Notes under the pieces: generated by a model
What the model saw: only the letters and a program-made list of their open reading frames with translations
Database searches by the model: none
Told to the model about the DNA's origin: nothing
Shown here: piece after piece, positions 41,689 through 49,858 of the stretch
Layout of the letters: each line of letters starts with the position of its first letter
How positions within the stretch are numbered: position 1 is the stretch's first letter
Translations under genes and position numbers: made by a program
Assembly (NCBI GenBank): GCA_903904815.1
Contig: CAIVDU010000069.1
Location: 1-64,000 of the forward strand
Direction of reading: 5' to 3'
From: an uncultured Armatimonadota bacterium
Lineage (GTDB): Bacteria > Armatimonadota > Fimbriimonadia > Fimbriimonadales > Fimbriimonadaceae
Length of the DNA stretch: 64,000 nt

Positions 41689-42931
41689 AATAGGTCGTCA
41701 CCGCACCAAGTCCTTTGACATCGATGACGCCTCTCTCTTCGATCTCGAACTTCCCAGAAACCCGTCGGGCGACGGCTTCAGTGACTTGAATGACGCCGGG
41801 CAAACCGTGACTTTCCATCCGACTGGCGGTGTTCACGGTGTCGCCCCATAGGTCATAGAGATACTTCTTAGTGCCGATCACGCCCGCCATGACACCACCC
41901 GATTGCACCCCAATCCGGAGTTCGACATTCATCTCTTGGGCGGCAGCTTGCATCTCAAGACAGACGTCGAGCATGGCCTCCAGATGGTCCGGACGGAATT
42001 CGGGAAGTCCGGCCCCGACCATGTAAGCGTCCCCAATCGTTTTGATCTTCTCGACGCCAGCCCGCTCGACGATCTCGTCAAATTTCGAGAAGATGGTGTT
42101 GAGACGACCGACCACCTCAGCCGCATTGTGCCGGGCCCCGTAAGGAGTAAAGTTGACGAGGTCGGCGAACATCACGGTGACGTCTGGGTGCATTTCCGCA
42201 ATGACATCCGGGTGCTCCAAAAGCCGCTCGGTAATGGCGGGAGGCAGCATGTTGGCAATCAGCTTCTGGGTTCGCATCCTCTCTTCGGCAAGAAGACGCC
42301 TGGTAAGAAACGACCGCCGTTCGATCGTTTCCGTAAAGTACGCCCCCACCACGAATATCGTGATCGACCCAAAAAGTTCGAACGCGATTTTGAGCAACCC
42401 AACGTGAAACTCACGGTCGTCTTGGGCATGCAGGGAATCGATCTGCCTCGTCGACCAGCAGAAGGCGGCGAACAGGCCATAGCCACAGAAGGCCACCGCA
42501 TAGGCAGGCATCCGAACCAGCACAACTGCGCAACTCGCGACAATCACCTGCAGTAAGGCTCGGTCGGCGATATCGGTCAGCGAGATCTTTGCCGAGATCA
42601 CCGCATACAGCAAGGCGCCTACCGTCGTAATCCAACCCAGCATCGTCAGGCCCATCACGAATCGAGCCAGAGAACGAAAGCATGCGGCGGCGAGCGGGAG
42701 GATCGGTAGCCCCAACGTGAGCAAGAGAAATTCGGAGGAGGGCCGCCTCATGTGGGTGGCAATCTGCTCCAGGCTCGCCGCCGAGATGATCAAATACCCG
42801 ACCGCGAAGACGCCTCGAAGTCGCAATCGACCCGACTCGGATGCCTCAGCTCGGTAGTCACGTTCGATCGCGCCGTCGAAACGAAGCCGACGAACCTGCA
42901 GTTCTTCCTCAGGGGTTAGGCCGGTTCGCAC
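41654..42931 (-). CDS. Membrane class III adenylate cyclase (425 aa)
   Basis: The N-terminal half has five to six membrane helices (FAVGYLIISAASLEQIA, LLLTLGLPILPLAAACF, FVMGLTMLGWITTVGALLYA, VIVASCAVVLVRMPAYAVAF, IAFELFGSITIFVVGAYF). The signalling linker ANMLPPAITERLLEHPDVIA is the usual one. The catalytic domain is complete: metal Asp in VTVMFADLVNFT and in KTIGDAYMVGAG, substrate-defining Lys (EKIKTIGDA) and Asp (YDLWGDTVNTASRME), with transition-state Asn and Arg in the same block. These point to ATP to cAMP. Start is GTG with CATACT 7 nt upstream. It follows mocA by 19 nt, so it is in the xdhC-mocA operon but may have its own promoter. Confidence 0.88.
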   Translation of the reverse strand: MRTGLTPEEELQVRRLRFDGAIERDYRAEASESGRLRLRGVFAVGYLIISAASLEQIATHMRRPSSEFLLLTLGLPILPLAAACFRSLARFVMGLTMLGWITTVGALLYAVISAKISLTDIADRALLQVIVASCAVVLVRMPAYAVAFCGYGLFAAFCWSTRQIDSLHAQDDREFHVGLLKIAFELFGSITIFVVGAYFTETIERRSFLTRRLLAEERMRTQKLIANMLPPAITERLLEHPDVIAEMHPDVTVMFADLVNFTPYGARHNAAEVVGRLNTIFSKFDEIVERAGVEKIKTIGDAYMVGAGLPEFRPDHLEAMLDVCLEMQAAAQEMNVELRIGVQSGGVMAGVIGTKKYLYDLWGDTVNTASRMESHGLPGVIQVTEAVARRVSGKFEIEERGVIDVKGLGAVTTYFVLGKLSDKTP

Positions 42932-42938
42932 GACGATG

Positions 42939-42944
42939 AGTATG
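42939..42944 (-). promoter_or_regulatory. Candidate -10 box (CATACT) inside the xdhC-mocA-cyclase run
   Basis: CATACT is 7 nt before the GTG start of the cyclase gene, in the short gap after mocA. It would give a leaderless cyclase transcript separate from the operon. Confidence 0.35.
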
Positions 42945-42950
42945 CACCGT

Positions 42951-43541
42951 CTATCGAGTCAGTCGGATCAAATCTTCCGGCGTGTCGATATCGAACGATC
43001 CGTCGTCAAACGGCACCAGAGCTACGTTTCTATGTGGATCTCGAATAAGGTCCCTTGCGCCCTGATCGCCAGTCAGTTGTAACAGCTCGGAAGCCAGCGC
43101 TCGATCGAAGCAACACGGCGACCCCGGTCTTCCCCCGTACGAACAAGCCGCGATCAAGACCGCGTCACTCAAAGCGCCGACTAGGGCCTTCAGCACCGTT
43201 GATCGGAGATGGGGCTGGTCGCAAACCATGAGAACGATTGCCAGCGACGTGGCTGAAACCCCTTGGACTCCGACCCGTATCGATCCACCCATGCCTTCCG
43301 TCCAATCCTCGTTTTCAAGAAACTTAACCCGCTCATCGAGAATTTGGATCGATTCGATCCGTTGGCGAATGAAACTGGCCTCGCTTCCAAGGACAACAAT
43401 CACTTCCAGAGCGCCCGAATCTAGCGCCGTTCGAATTGCCCGAAACAACAGGGGCGTCCCCTCGTGCTCGACCAGTTGCTTTGGCGAACCAAGTCGGCGA
43501 GAGCCACCCGCCGCGAGCAGGACTACGCTAAAAGGCCGCAT
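42951..43541 (-). CDS. mocA: MobA/MocA-type molybdenum cofactor nucleotidyltransferase (196 aa)
   Basis: Nucleotidyltransferase of the MocA kind, which turns Mo-molybdopterin into the cytosine dinucleotide form used by xanthine dehydrogenase-type enzymes. The N-terminal signature is VVLLAAGGSRRLGSPKQL (LAAGxSxRmGxxK-type), followed by VVLGSEASFIRQRI, LMVCDQPHLRSTVLKAL (the CDQP metal block), YGGRPGSPCCFDRALASELL and GDQGARDLI; the C-terminal FDIDTPEDL is also typical. It overlaps the end of xdhC by 19 nt. Together they equip a molybdenum hydroxylase that is not encoded in the window. Confidence 0.88.
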   Translation of the reverse strand: MRPFSVVLLAAGGSRRLGSPKQLVEHEGTPLLFRAIRTALDSGALEVIVVLGSEASFIRQRIESIQILDERVKFLENEDWTEGMGGSIRVGVQGVSATSLAIVLMVCDQPHLRSTVLKALVGALSDAVLIAACSYGGRPGSPCCFDRALASELLQLTGDQGARDLIRDPHRNVALVPFDDGSFDIDTPEDLIRLTR

Positions 43542-44593
43542 TGAGTGGTGGATAAAGCCTCGGTCGGGAGGAGTGCATCGCTAGCTGCATGGATCGGCAC
43601 ATCCGATTCCCGGAGTGAAGCGGGCTGTTTTCGCTTTAAGAAGGCTTGAATTTCTGCCACGATGGCCAAAGCGATTTCATCAGGTCCTTCAGCTCCTATA
43701 TCGAGGCCTATCGGAGCATGAAGTCGCTCCACCTGAGCCTCGGTAGCCACGAATCCATCGTCCCGAAGATCGCTGAGCAACCTCTCGGCACGGCGCTTTG
43801 GACCCAGCAGCCCGACGTAGGATGCCGGAGATCCCAATGCGTATTGGAGCAGTTGTCGATCATGCAGATAGTGGTGCGTCATGAGCACTACCGCCGAACG
43901 GGCGCCGAGAATTACTTTCTTGGCCACATCTTCTGGGGCACATACGATCAGGGAGTCAGCTTCCGAGAAACGTTCCTTGGAGAGCGCCTGCGCTCGCTTG
44001 TCGACAACCGTCACTCGCCAGCCGAGTGCTTTGCCAAGACGCACAAGCGGAAGTGAGTCGTGACCAGCGCCAAAAACGAACAGTTCAAGACGTGGGGTCA
44101 CTGGGTCAAAAAACCGAGTGACTCCCTCAAAAGTCTCCAGTCCGACGGTCCTCGATTCATCCATGACGTATGCATGGCGGCCAAATTCCGGTCCGTGGGA
44201 CAGGACGGTGGATACAACTCCAGCCACCCCTCGCTCGTAGCAGTCGCTAAAGAACGCCAGCGGACCACCCGGCTCGTCGATTCTCTCAAGAAAGACTTGA
44301 ACCGTGCCGTTGCAACCCAATCCGTAGCCCCAGAGGATGTCTTCATCGGCCGTCGCGTCGTAAGTCACCAGTGTAGGACCGCTTTCCGTTTTTTCCCAGG
44401 CAGATTGGGTGAGGTCGCTTTCCAAACAGCCACCGCTGATGGATCCCGCGACCCACTTATCCGGAGTGATCAGCATCTTCGCGCCGGGCTTGCGGTAAGT
44501 GGAGCCGCTGGTCGCCACGACGGTTGCGAGGATGACCGGAGTTCCATCCGGCAAAGCCCGCCAACCCTTCACAAGATCCTCAAGTTCCTTCAT
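43523..44593 (-). CDS. xdhC: XdhC/CoxI-family molybdenum-enzyme maturation protein (356 aa)
   Basis: XdhC-type chaperone that binds and delivers sulfurated molybdenum cofactor to xanthine dehydrogenase/CO dehydrogenase-type enzymes. The N-terminal XdhC/CoxI domain has LATVVATSGSTYRKPGAKML and AGSISGGCLESDLTQ and LGCNGTVQVFLER; the C-terminal Rossmann domain reads LELFVFGAGHDSLPLVRLGK with RVTVVDKR, and ends with ASYVGLLGPKRRAERLL and HAPIGLDIGAEGPDEIALAI. All standard blocks are present. It heads a run with mocA, a cAMP cyclase and a small protein. Confidence 0.9.
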   Translation of the reverse strand: MKELEDLVKGWRALPDGTPVILATVVATSGSTYRKPGAKMLITPDKWVAGSISGGCLESDLTQSAWEKTESGPTLVTYDATADEDILWGYGLGCNGTVQVFLERIDEPGGPLAFFSDCYERGVAGVVSTVLSHGPEFGRHAYVMDESRTVGLETFEGVTRFFDPVTPRLELFVFGAGHDSLPLVRLGKALGWRVTVVDKRAQALSKERFSEADSLIVCAPEDVAKKVILGARSAVVLMTHHYLHDRQLLQYALGSPASYVGLLGPKRRAERLLSDLRDDGFVATEAQVERLHAPIGLDIGAEGPDEIALAIVAEIQAFLKRKQPASLRESDVPIHAASDALLPTEALSTTQCGLLA

Positions 44594-44701
44594 ATGCGAC
44601 GGAGACCGATCCCCTTCATATTACGGGAAGCGTTTTCCGGATGTCCGGATCTTTTCGGGCATCGAGAGTAATTGGGGGATGCTTTCTCGCCCAAGCCCAC
44701 G

Positions 44702-44707
44702 TAGACT
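44702..44707 (+). promoter_or_regulatory. Candidate -10 box (TAGACT) of a leaderless gene
   Basis: TAGACT is 8 nt before the first ATG at 44716, without a Shine-Dalgarno. Confidence 0.4.
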
Positions 44708-44715
44708 AGACCGTC

Positions 44716-46542
44716 ATGATGTCTTTTGGAGCCAAACCAGGTGGACGGCCAGTGAACAAGGCCACGACAAAGAGGGTCATCGGCTGCTTTAAGCCCTATC
44801 AGCTCCGGTTGCTGCTGATCGCCATCCTGGTCCTGTGCTCCGTTGTGGCGAGTATCACTTCGCCGTTCTTCCTGCGAATCATTGTCGACGAGGGAATTGA
44901 GAAACGGAATCTAGGGATTGTCGTCAAGTTCAGCCTTCTCTCCATTGCGGCTGTGCTTGGCAGCACGCTTTTGCAGATGGCGTATGGCTATCTCAGCATT
45001 CTGGTCGGTCAGCGAATCATGCGCGACCTCCGCAATCAGCTATTCGACCACCTTCAGCGAATGGCAATCCGGTTCTTCACGAGCACGAGAACCGGAGAGA
45101 TCATGTCTCGACTCGCGAACGACGTCGGTGGAGTTCAGTCGGTGGTCAGCGATACCGCGGCAAATCTGCTCTTTAACTTGGCGACGGCAATCACCACCAT
45201 CGCCGCCATGTTCATCCTCGATTGGCGTTTGACGCTTCTGTCGATCGGCGTGCTTCCGATCTTCGCCTTCTTAAACGCCGTGGTGGGCGAGAAGCTCCGA
45301 AAGATTCGAACGGTGATTCAACAGCAGCTGGCCGACCTCAACTCGACCATGAACGAGTCGCTCAGCGTCTCTGGCGTGCTGTTAACCAAAGTCAGCGGTC
45401 GAAGATCGGTGACGCTCGATAAGTTCACCCGCGAGAACCAGCTGATGACGGACACGAACGTCATGTCGGCGACCCTGATGAAGCTGTTTTTCACCTTGTT
45501 CGGCGTGACCTTCTCGGTAACCCCGGTTCTCGTGTATTGGCTCGCCGGCTATCTCGTGGCCGGCGGCGACACGAGCCTCAAACTCGGAACGATCGTGGCG
45601 TTCACGTCGATGCAAGGGCGACTGTTCTTCCCGCTCTCCCAACTTGCGAGCACCCAGGTTGAAATGACTTCGGCCCTCGCTCTGTTCGATCGGATCTTCG
45701 AGTACCTCGACATGAAACACGAGATCGTGAACAGTCCGAGCGCCAAGGTGCTTACTCCGGATGAGGTTCGCGGCGAAGTGACGTTCGAGAACGTTTCCTT
45801 CCGATACGATGCTGACCAGGAGCGACCGACTCTCAACAACGTCAACCTCCATGCACTTCCGGGGCAACTCGTAGCCCTCGTGGGAGCATCGGGCGCCGGA
45901 AAGACCTCACTCACTTACCTCTTGCCGAGGCTTTACGACGTGGATTCAGGATCGGTGAGGATCGACGGGATCGACGTGAAGGATATCGACCTCGATTCGA
46001 TGGCAAACTTCATCGCGGTCGTGACCCAGGAAACGTATCTCGTACACGACACGATTCGAGAAAACCTTCGCTACGGCAAGACGAATGCTACCGATGAAGA
46101 GATCGAGGCGGCCGCCCGATCCGCCGCCATTCACGACCACATCGTCTCGCTACCGGAAGGCTATGACACCGTAGTCGGTGAGCGTGGTTACAAGCTGTCC
46201 GGAGGCGAGAAACAGCGAGTGGCCATCGCTCGCGCCATTCTGAAATCGCCGCGAATCTTGATCCTAGACGAAGCTACCTCAGCCTTGGACAACCAGTCGG
46301 AGCGACTCATTCAACAGGCGTTGGCCCCCCTGATGAAAGGACGAACTACTTTCGCGGTTGCTCACCGACTCTCGACCGTCCAAAATGCTGACCAGATCTT
46401 GGTCCTGAACGCCGGCGAGATTATCGAGCGAGGAACTCACTCCGAACTCCTCGCCCGTGACGGGGAGTACGCAAGGCTCTATCGACTCGGTTTCGAGCTG
46501 GAGCAGCCGATCGAAGTGGCCGAAACGGCAGCGTCTTCCTAG
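44716..46542 (+). CDS. ABC transporter, fused membrane and ATPase domains (608 aa)
   Basis: Half-transporter of the multidrug/lipid exporter type (type IV ABC exporter). Six membrane helices occupy residues about 30-330 (LLLIAILVLCSVVASITSPF, LLSIAAVLGSTLLQMAYGYL and others). The nucleotide-binding domain has Walker A GASGAGKTS, the Q-loop VTQETYLVHD, signature LSGGEKQRVAIARAI, Walker B ILILDEATSALD and the H-loop AVAHRLSTV. It would dimerise. Kynureninase follows 9 nt downstream on the same strand, so both are co-transcribed; whether the exporter handles a kynurenine-related compound is unproven. Confidence 0.92.
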   Translation: MMSFGAKPGGRPVNKATTKRVIGCFKPYQLRLLLIAILVLCSVVASITSPFFLRIIVDEGIEKRNLGIVVKFSLLSIAAVLGSTLLQMAYGYLSILVGQRIMRDLRNQLFDHLQRMAIRFFTSTRTGEIMSRLANDVGGVQSVVSDTAANLLFNLATAITTIAAMFILDWRLTLLSIGVLPIFAFLNAVVGEKLRKIRTVIQQQLADLNSTMNESLSVSGVLLTKVSGRRSVTLDKFTRENQLMTDTNVMSATLMKLFFTLFGVTFSVTPVLVYWLAGYLVAGGDTSLKLGTIVAFTSMQGRLFFPLSQLASTQVEMTSALALFDRIFEYLDMKHEIVNSPSAKVLTPDEVRGEVTFENVSFRYDADQERPTLNNVNLHALPGQLVALVGASGAGKTSLTYLLPRLYDVDSGSVRIDGIDVKDIDLDSMANFIAVVTQETYLVHDTIRENLRYGKTNATDEEIEAAARSAAIHDHIVSLPEGYDTVVGERGYKLSGGEKQRVAIARAILKSPRILILDEATSALDNQSERLIQQALAPLMKGRTTFAVAHRLSTVQNADQILVLNAGEIIERGTHSELLARDGEYARLYRLGFELEQPIEVAETAASS

Positions 46543-46551
46543 CAAATCGCC

Positions 46552-47802
46552 ATGGGAAATCAAGCTCAGAGACTCGATGAACTAGATCCTCTCGCCGAGT
46601 TTAGGTCCAAGTTCGTCATTTCCGACGAAACGGTTTATCTAGACGGTAACTCGCTGGGCAGAATGCCGTTGGCAAGTCGAACAAGAATCGAGCAACTCCT
46701 CCAGCGTGAATGGGGAGAACGCCTGGTGCGAAGCTGGGGCGAAAGCTGGATCGACCTCCCCCAAAGGCTGGGAGACAAAGTCGGACGGTTGATCGGAGCA
46801 GTCCCCGGTGAGACGGTCATGGCCGACTCAACTTCCGTGAACTTCTTCAAGCTCGCGACAAGTGCCTTAAGGGCCAAGTCCGGGCGAATGAAAGTTGTCA
46901 CGGAGGCGACCAACTTTCCTTCGGACCTGTACCTACTTCAGGGGTGTGTGGATCTCTTGGGTGGTGGGCTCGAAATCGTGAGACTCGAGTCTCACGACGG
47001 TGTTCACCTTCCTGTCGAACAGATCGAAGCTGAGCTGGACGAAAACACCGCGCTCTTGACCCTGAGTCACACCGCCTTCAAAAGCGGCTTCGTCCACGAC
47101 ATGAAGCGGCTTACCGAAGCGGCTCATGCAGTGGGCGCCCTTGTGCTCTGGGATCTCAGCCACTCGGTTGGGGCGATGCCACTCAGTCTTTCGGATTACG
47201 ACGTCGATCTCGCGGTGGGTTGCAGCTACAAATATTTGAATGGCGGTCCCGGCGCTCCCGCATTTCTTTATGTTCGACGAGACCTTCAGGAGCTGTTAGC
47301 CAATCCAATTTGGGGCTGGTTCGGGCAGAAGAACGCGTTCGATTTCGGACTCGATTATCAGCCGGCGGACGGAGTGGGTCGTTTTCTGGCCGGGACTCCT
47401 CCAATTATCTCGATGGCGGCGATCGAACCGGGGGTTGATCTGTTGTTGGATGCGGGGATGGAGCAAGTTCGAGCCAAGTCCATCGCTCAGACCGAGTTCT
47501 TAATCGAACTCTGGTCGAAGTATCTGGAACCGCTGGACGTGAGCCTCAATTCCCCGCTGTCCGCTCAGAATCGAGGCTCCCACGTTTCACTCGGTCATGC
47601 AGAGGCGTTGAGAATCGACCGAGCGCTTATTGAGCAGAAGCATGTCATTCCCGATTTCCGCCGTCCAGACAACATCCGATTTGGGGTTGCTCCGCTCTAC
47701 AACTCTTATCACGAACTAGAAGTCGCCGTGCTGGCAATGGCCGACGTGATCAAGAGCAGGAGTTACGAAGAGTATCCAGACACTTTATCCGGCGTGACCT
47801 AG
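46552..47802 (+). CDS. kynU: Kynureninase (416 aa)
   Basis: PLP-dependent hydrolase of the aminotransferase class V fold that splits L-kynurenine to anthranilate and alanine (or 3-hydroxykynurenine to 3-hydroxyanthranilate). Typical pieces are VYLDGNSLGRMPLASR at the start, the WGERLVRSWGESWIDLP block, ADSTSVNFFKLATSALR, LSHTAFKSGFVHDMK, WDLSHSVGAMPLSL (the PLP Asp and His) and the Schiff-base Lys in CSYKYLNGGPGAPAFLYV. Near the end IPDFRRPDNIRFGVAPLYNS contains the carboxylate-binding Arg. Length matches the family. No tryptophan dioxygenase or formamidase gene is in the window, so the full pathway must lie elsewhere. Confidence 0.93.
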   Translation: MGNQAQRLDELDPLAEFRSKFVISDETVYLDGNSLGRMPLASRTRIEQLLQREWGERLVRSWGESWIDLPQRLGDKVGRLIGAVPGETVMADSTSVNFFKLATSALRAKSGRMKVVTEATNFPSDLYLLQGCVDLLGGGLEIVRLESHDGVHLPVEQIEAELDENTALLTLSHTAFKSGFVHDMKRLTEAAHAVGALVLWDLSHSVGAMPLSLSDYDVDLAVGCSYKYLNGGPGAPAFLYVRRDLQELLANPIWGWFGQKNAFDFGLDYQPADGVGRFLAGTPPIISMAAIEPGVDLLLDAGMEQVRAKSIAQTEFLIELWSKYLEPLDVSLNSPLSAQNRGSHVSLGHAEALRIDRALIEQKHVIPDFRRPDNIRFGVAPLYNSYHELEVAVLAMADVIKSRSYEEYPDTLSGVT

Positions 47803-47817
47803 CCCGAGTATGGACTC

Positions 47818-48582
47818 CTAGGACTTCGTCGCCCACCATGCGACGATTGCCTGCTCCCACGAGCCTTCGCCAAATTGGTCCACATACGACTGATAGCGAT
47901 CGAACGCCTGACCATAATGCGCGTGCAGAGAGGGGCGGTCGGAATCAAGCCACTCCTTCCAGAGTTCGAGTGCCGCTTCCGTCAGCTCCCGACCTTCTTG
48001 CGACGAACCTTGCCCAGGGTGCGCTCCGAGGACGGCATGCGCCTTCGGAGTCACTTCCGGGGGCAAAACATCGACCTGGACGAGATCGGGGCGCAAATGG
48101 AGAAGTTGGGAGGTCTCTATTCGACCCGCGTGATCAAGCATGCAATCCCCGAGGAGTTCGAGAGGAGCGGCACAATACACTCTCAGGCCTGAGATGTCCT
48201 CCATGGCTCTAAGGGCCGCCTCGTACATTTCCATCTCGTGCCCCTGTGCGTAATGACCGGTCACGATTGCGATGCGCGTGGCGCCAGCGGTCGCAAGTCC
48301 GGCCAGCGACTCATCGAGAATGCGTCGGAGCGTTGCAGTCGTGATCTGGAGGGAGAACCGGTGTGGCAGCGTCGTGATGGGGAGCCAACACGTTGGCAGG
48401 AGAACCCCGCCGACTCGCTCGGCTAGTTGCTCCCCAAAGTTCTCCGCGACGATTCCGTCCAGTCCGAGAGGAAGGTGGTCTCCGTGCCACTCTAGCGCGC
48501 CCCAAGGCCAGATTACCGGCGCGCCATTCTCAAGCAGTTCCGACACTCGTTGAGGGACCAGTTCGGCGTATTTCGACGACAC
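47818..48582 (-). CDS. Creatininase-family amidohydrolase (254 aa)
   Basis: Metal-dependent hydrolase of the creatininase fold. Conserved metal-binding blocks are GALEWHGDHLPLGLDGIVAE (Glu, His and Asp), TGHYAQGHE and DHAGRIETS. The family includes creatinine amidohydrolase and the MftE and FAPy deformylase ArfB branches, so the substrate cannot be fixed from motifs alone. It is convergent with kynU, with only 15 nt between stops. Start is a GTG with TAGGCT 6 nt upstream. Confidence 0.85.
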   Translation of the reverse strand: MSSKYAELVPQRVSELLENGAPVIWPWGALEWHGDHLPLGLDGIVAENFGEQLAERVGGVLLPTCWLPITTLPHRFSLQITTATLRRILDESLAGLATAGATRIAIVTGHYAQGHEMEMYEAALRAMEDISGLRVYCAAPLELLGDCMLDHAGRIETSQLLHLRPDLVQVDVLPPEVTPKAHAVLGAHPGQGSSQEGRELTEAALELWKEWLDSDRPSLHAHYGQAFDRYQSYVDQFGEGSWEQAIVAWWATKS

Positions 48583-48588
48583 CGAACA

Positions 48589-48594
48589 AGCCTA
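48589..48594 (-). promoter_or_regulatory. Candidate -10 box (TAGGCT) of a leaderless gene
   Basis: TAGGCT is 6 nt before the GTG start of the creatininase-family gene. Confidence 0.4.
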
Positions 48595-48739
48595 GCCCGG
48601 AAAATCCGTCAAAAACAACGACGACTAGGGACCGACGAAGGAAGCATCACAATTTGCCTTTCCTAACCTCATGACATTCGCCGCGATCGTAATGGGTTGT
48701 GCGAACCAAGGTCCATTGGCGCTAACATAGCAGGGCGAC

Positions 48740-49771
48740 ATGAAGCGGCTCGGATCGATCTTTAATTTCGGACAGTCAGGACTCCTGATCATCATCCTGG
48801 CTTTGGGAGCGCTGCTCACTCTGAAGGCGGGCCACCACATCGACCGCGTTACCGGCCACGACGTCAACAACTTTCTGAACGCCGGGACGTTGATTCAAGT
48901 CGCAACCGACACCAGCTTCTTCGCAATCATGGCGGTGGGCATGACCACCGTGATCGTGTCCGGCGGAATTGACCTCTCCATCGGGTCTATCTTCGCACTC
49001 TGCGAGGTCATGACCGGAATGATGTTGCGCGTGATGCCCCATGCGTCGGCCTTGCATCAGGTCCTCACTGGCGTCGGACTCTGTTGTGGCATCGGGTTGC
49101 TCTGCGGATTGCTGAATGGGATCATGGTTTGCAGCCTCGGCGTGCACCCTTTCATCATCACCCTGGGGACGATGTGGGTCTATCGAGGGGTCGCCTTCGT
49201 CACCACGAAGGCCGAGAGCATCCTCGTTCCCGATTCGCTTACCGCCGTGGCAAAAGCGAACCTAGGATTAAGATCGGACCTGTATCCGGTTCCGATGCTT
49301 GTCATGATCATGGTCGCCATCCTGGGGCACCTGTATCTCCAAAAGACCACCTTCGGGCGAAGAGTTTTCGCGGTGGGCGGAAATATACAGGCCGCGCGCT
49401 ATGCTGGACTTAAGATCAGTCACATCCTCACCGGTGTCTATGTTCTCACCGGTCTGACCGCGGGTATCGCTGCATTCATTGGCAGCAGTTTCTATGGTTC
49501 GGCGTCTTCCGGCGACGCTAACGGCTACGAGTTGTACGTCATCGCCAGCGCGGTCGTGGGTGGAGCGAGTCTGAGTGGTGGCAAGGGAAGTGCCATCGGC
49601 GCTCTGTTTGGCGCGTTGCTGATCGTCATGATTCGACAAGCCATTCGCAATCTGGGACTCGACCAAAACTACGAATGGATCATCATTGGCGTCGCGATTG
49701 TAGTCGCCGTCGTTCTGGACCGAGTGAACACAAACCTGGCCCAAAAGCGGCTTGTCAAAGCTCGGGCCTAG
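48740..49771 (+). CDS. Ribose/autoinducer-type ABC transporter permease (343 aa)
   Basis: Inner-membrane permease of the RbsC family (BPD_transp_2). About nine hydrophobic segments occur, with the family motif SGGIDLSIGSIFALCEV in the first third, NGIMVCSLGVHPFIITLGTM in the middle, GRRVFAVGGNIQAARYAGL (the EAA-like coupling loop) and GGASLSGGKGSAIGALFGAL near the end. Such permeases work with an ATPase and a sugar-binding lipoprotein, neither of which is within the window next to this gene, making it an orphan here. AGCAGGG precedes the ATG. Confidence 0.88.
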   Translation: MKRLGSIFNFGQSGLLIIILALGALLTLKAGHHIDRVTGHDVNNFLNAGTLIQVATDTSFFAIMAVGMTTVIVSGGIDLSIGSIFALCEVMTGMMLRVMPHASALHQVLTGVGLCCGIGLLCGLLNGIMVCSLGVHPFIITLGTMWVYRGVAFVTTKAESILVPDSLTAVAKANLGLRSDLYPVPMLVMIMVAILGHLYLQKTTFGRRVFAVGGNIQAARYAGLKISHILTGVYVLTGLTAGIAAFIGSSFYGSASSGDANGYELYVIASAVVGGASLSGGKGSAIGALFGALLIVMIRQAIRNLGLDQNYEWIIIGVAIVVAVVLDRVNTNLAQKRLVKARA

Positions 49772-49858
49772 GCACTTACCCAATCTGGAGTCGATTTCCA
49801 AGCCAGAGAATCATTCCTTTGGCGCAACCTCGGGCGCGCATTCAGGTATGAACTGCGT

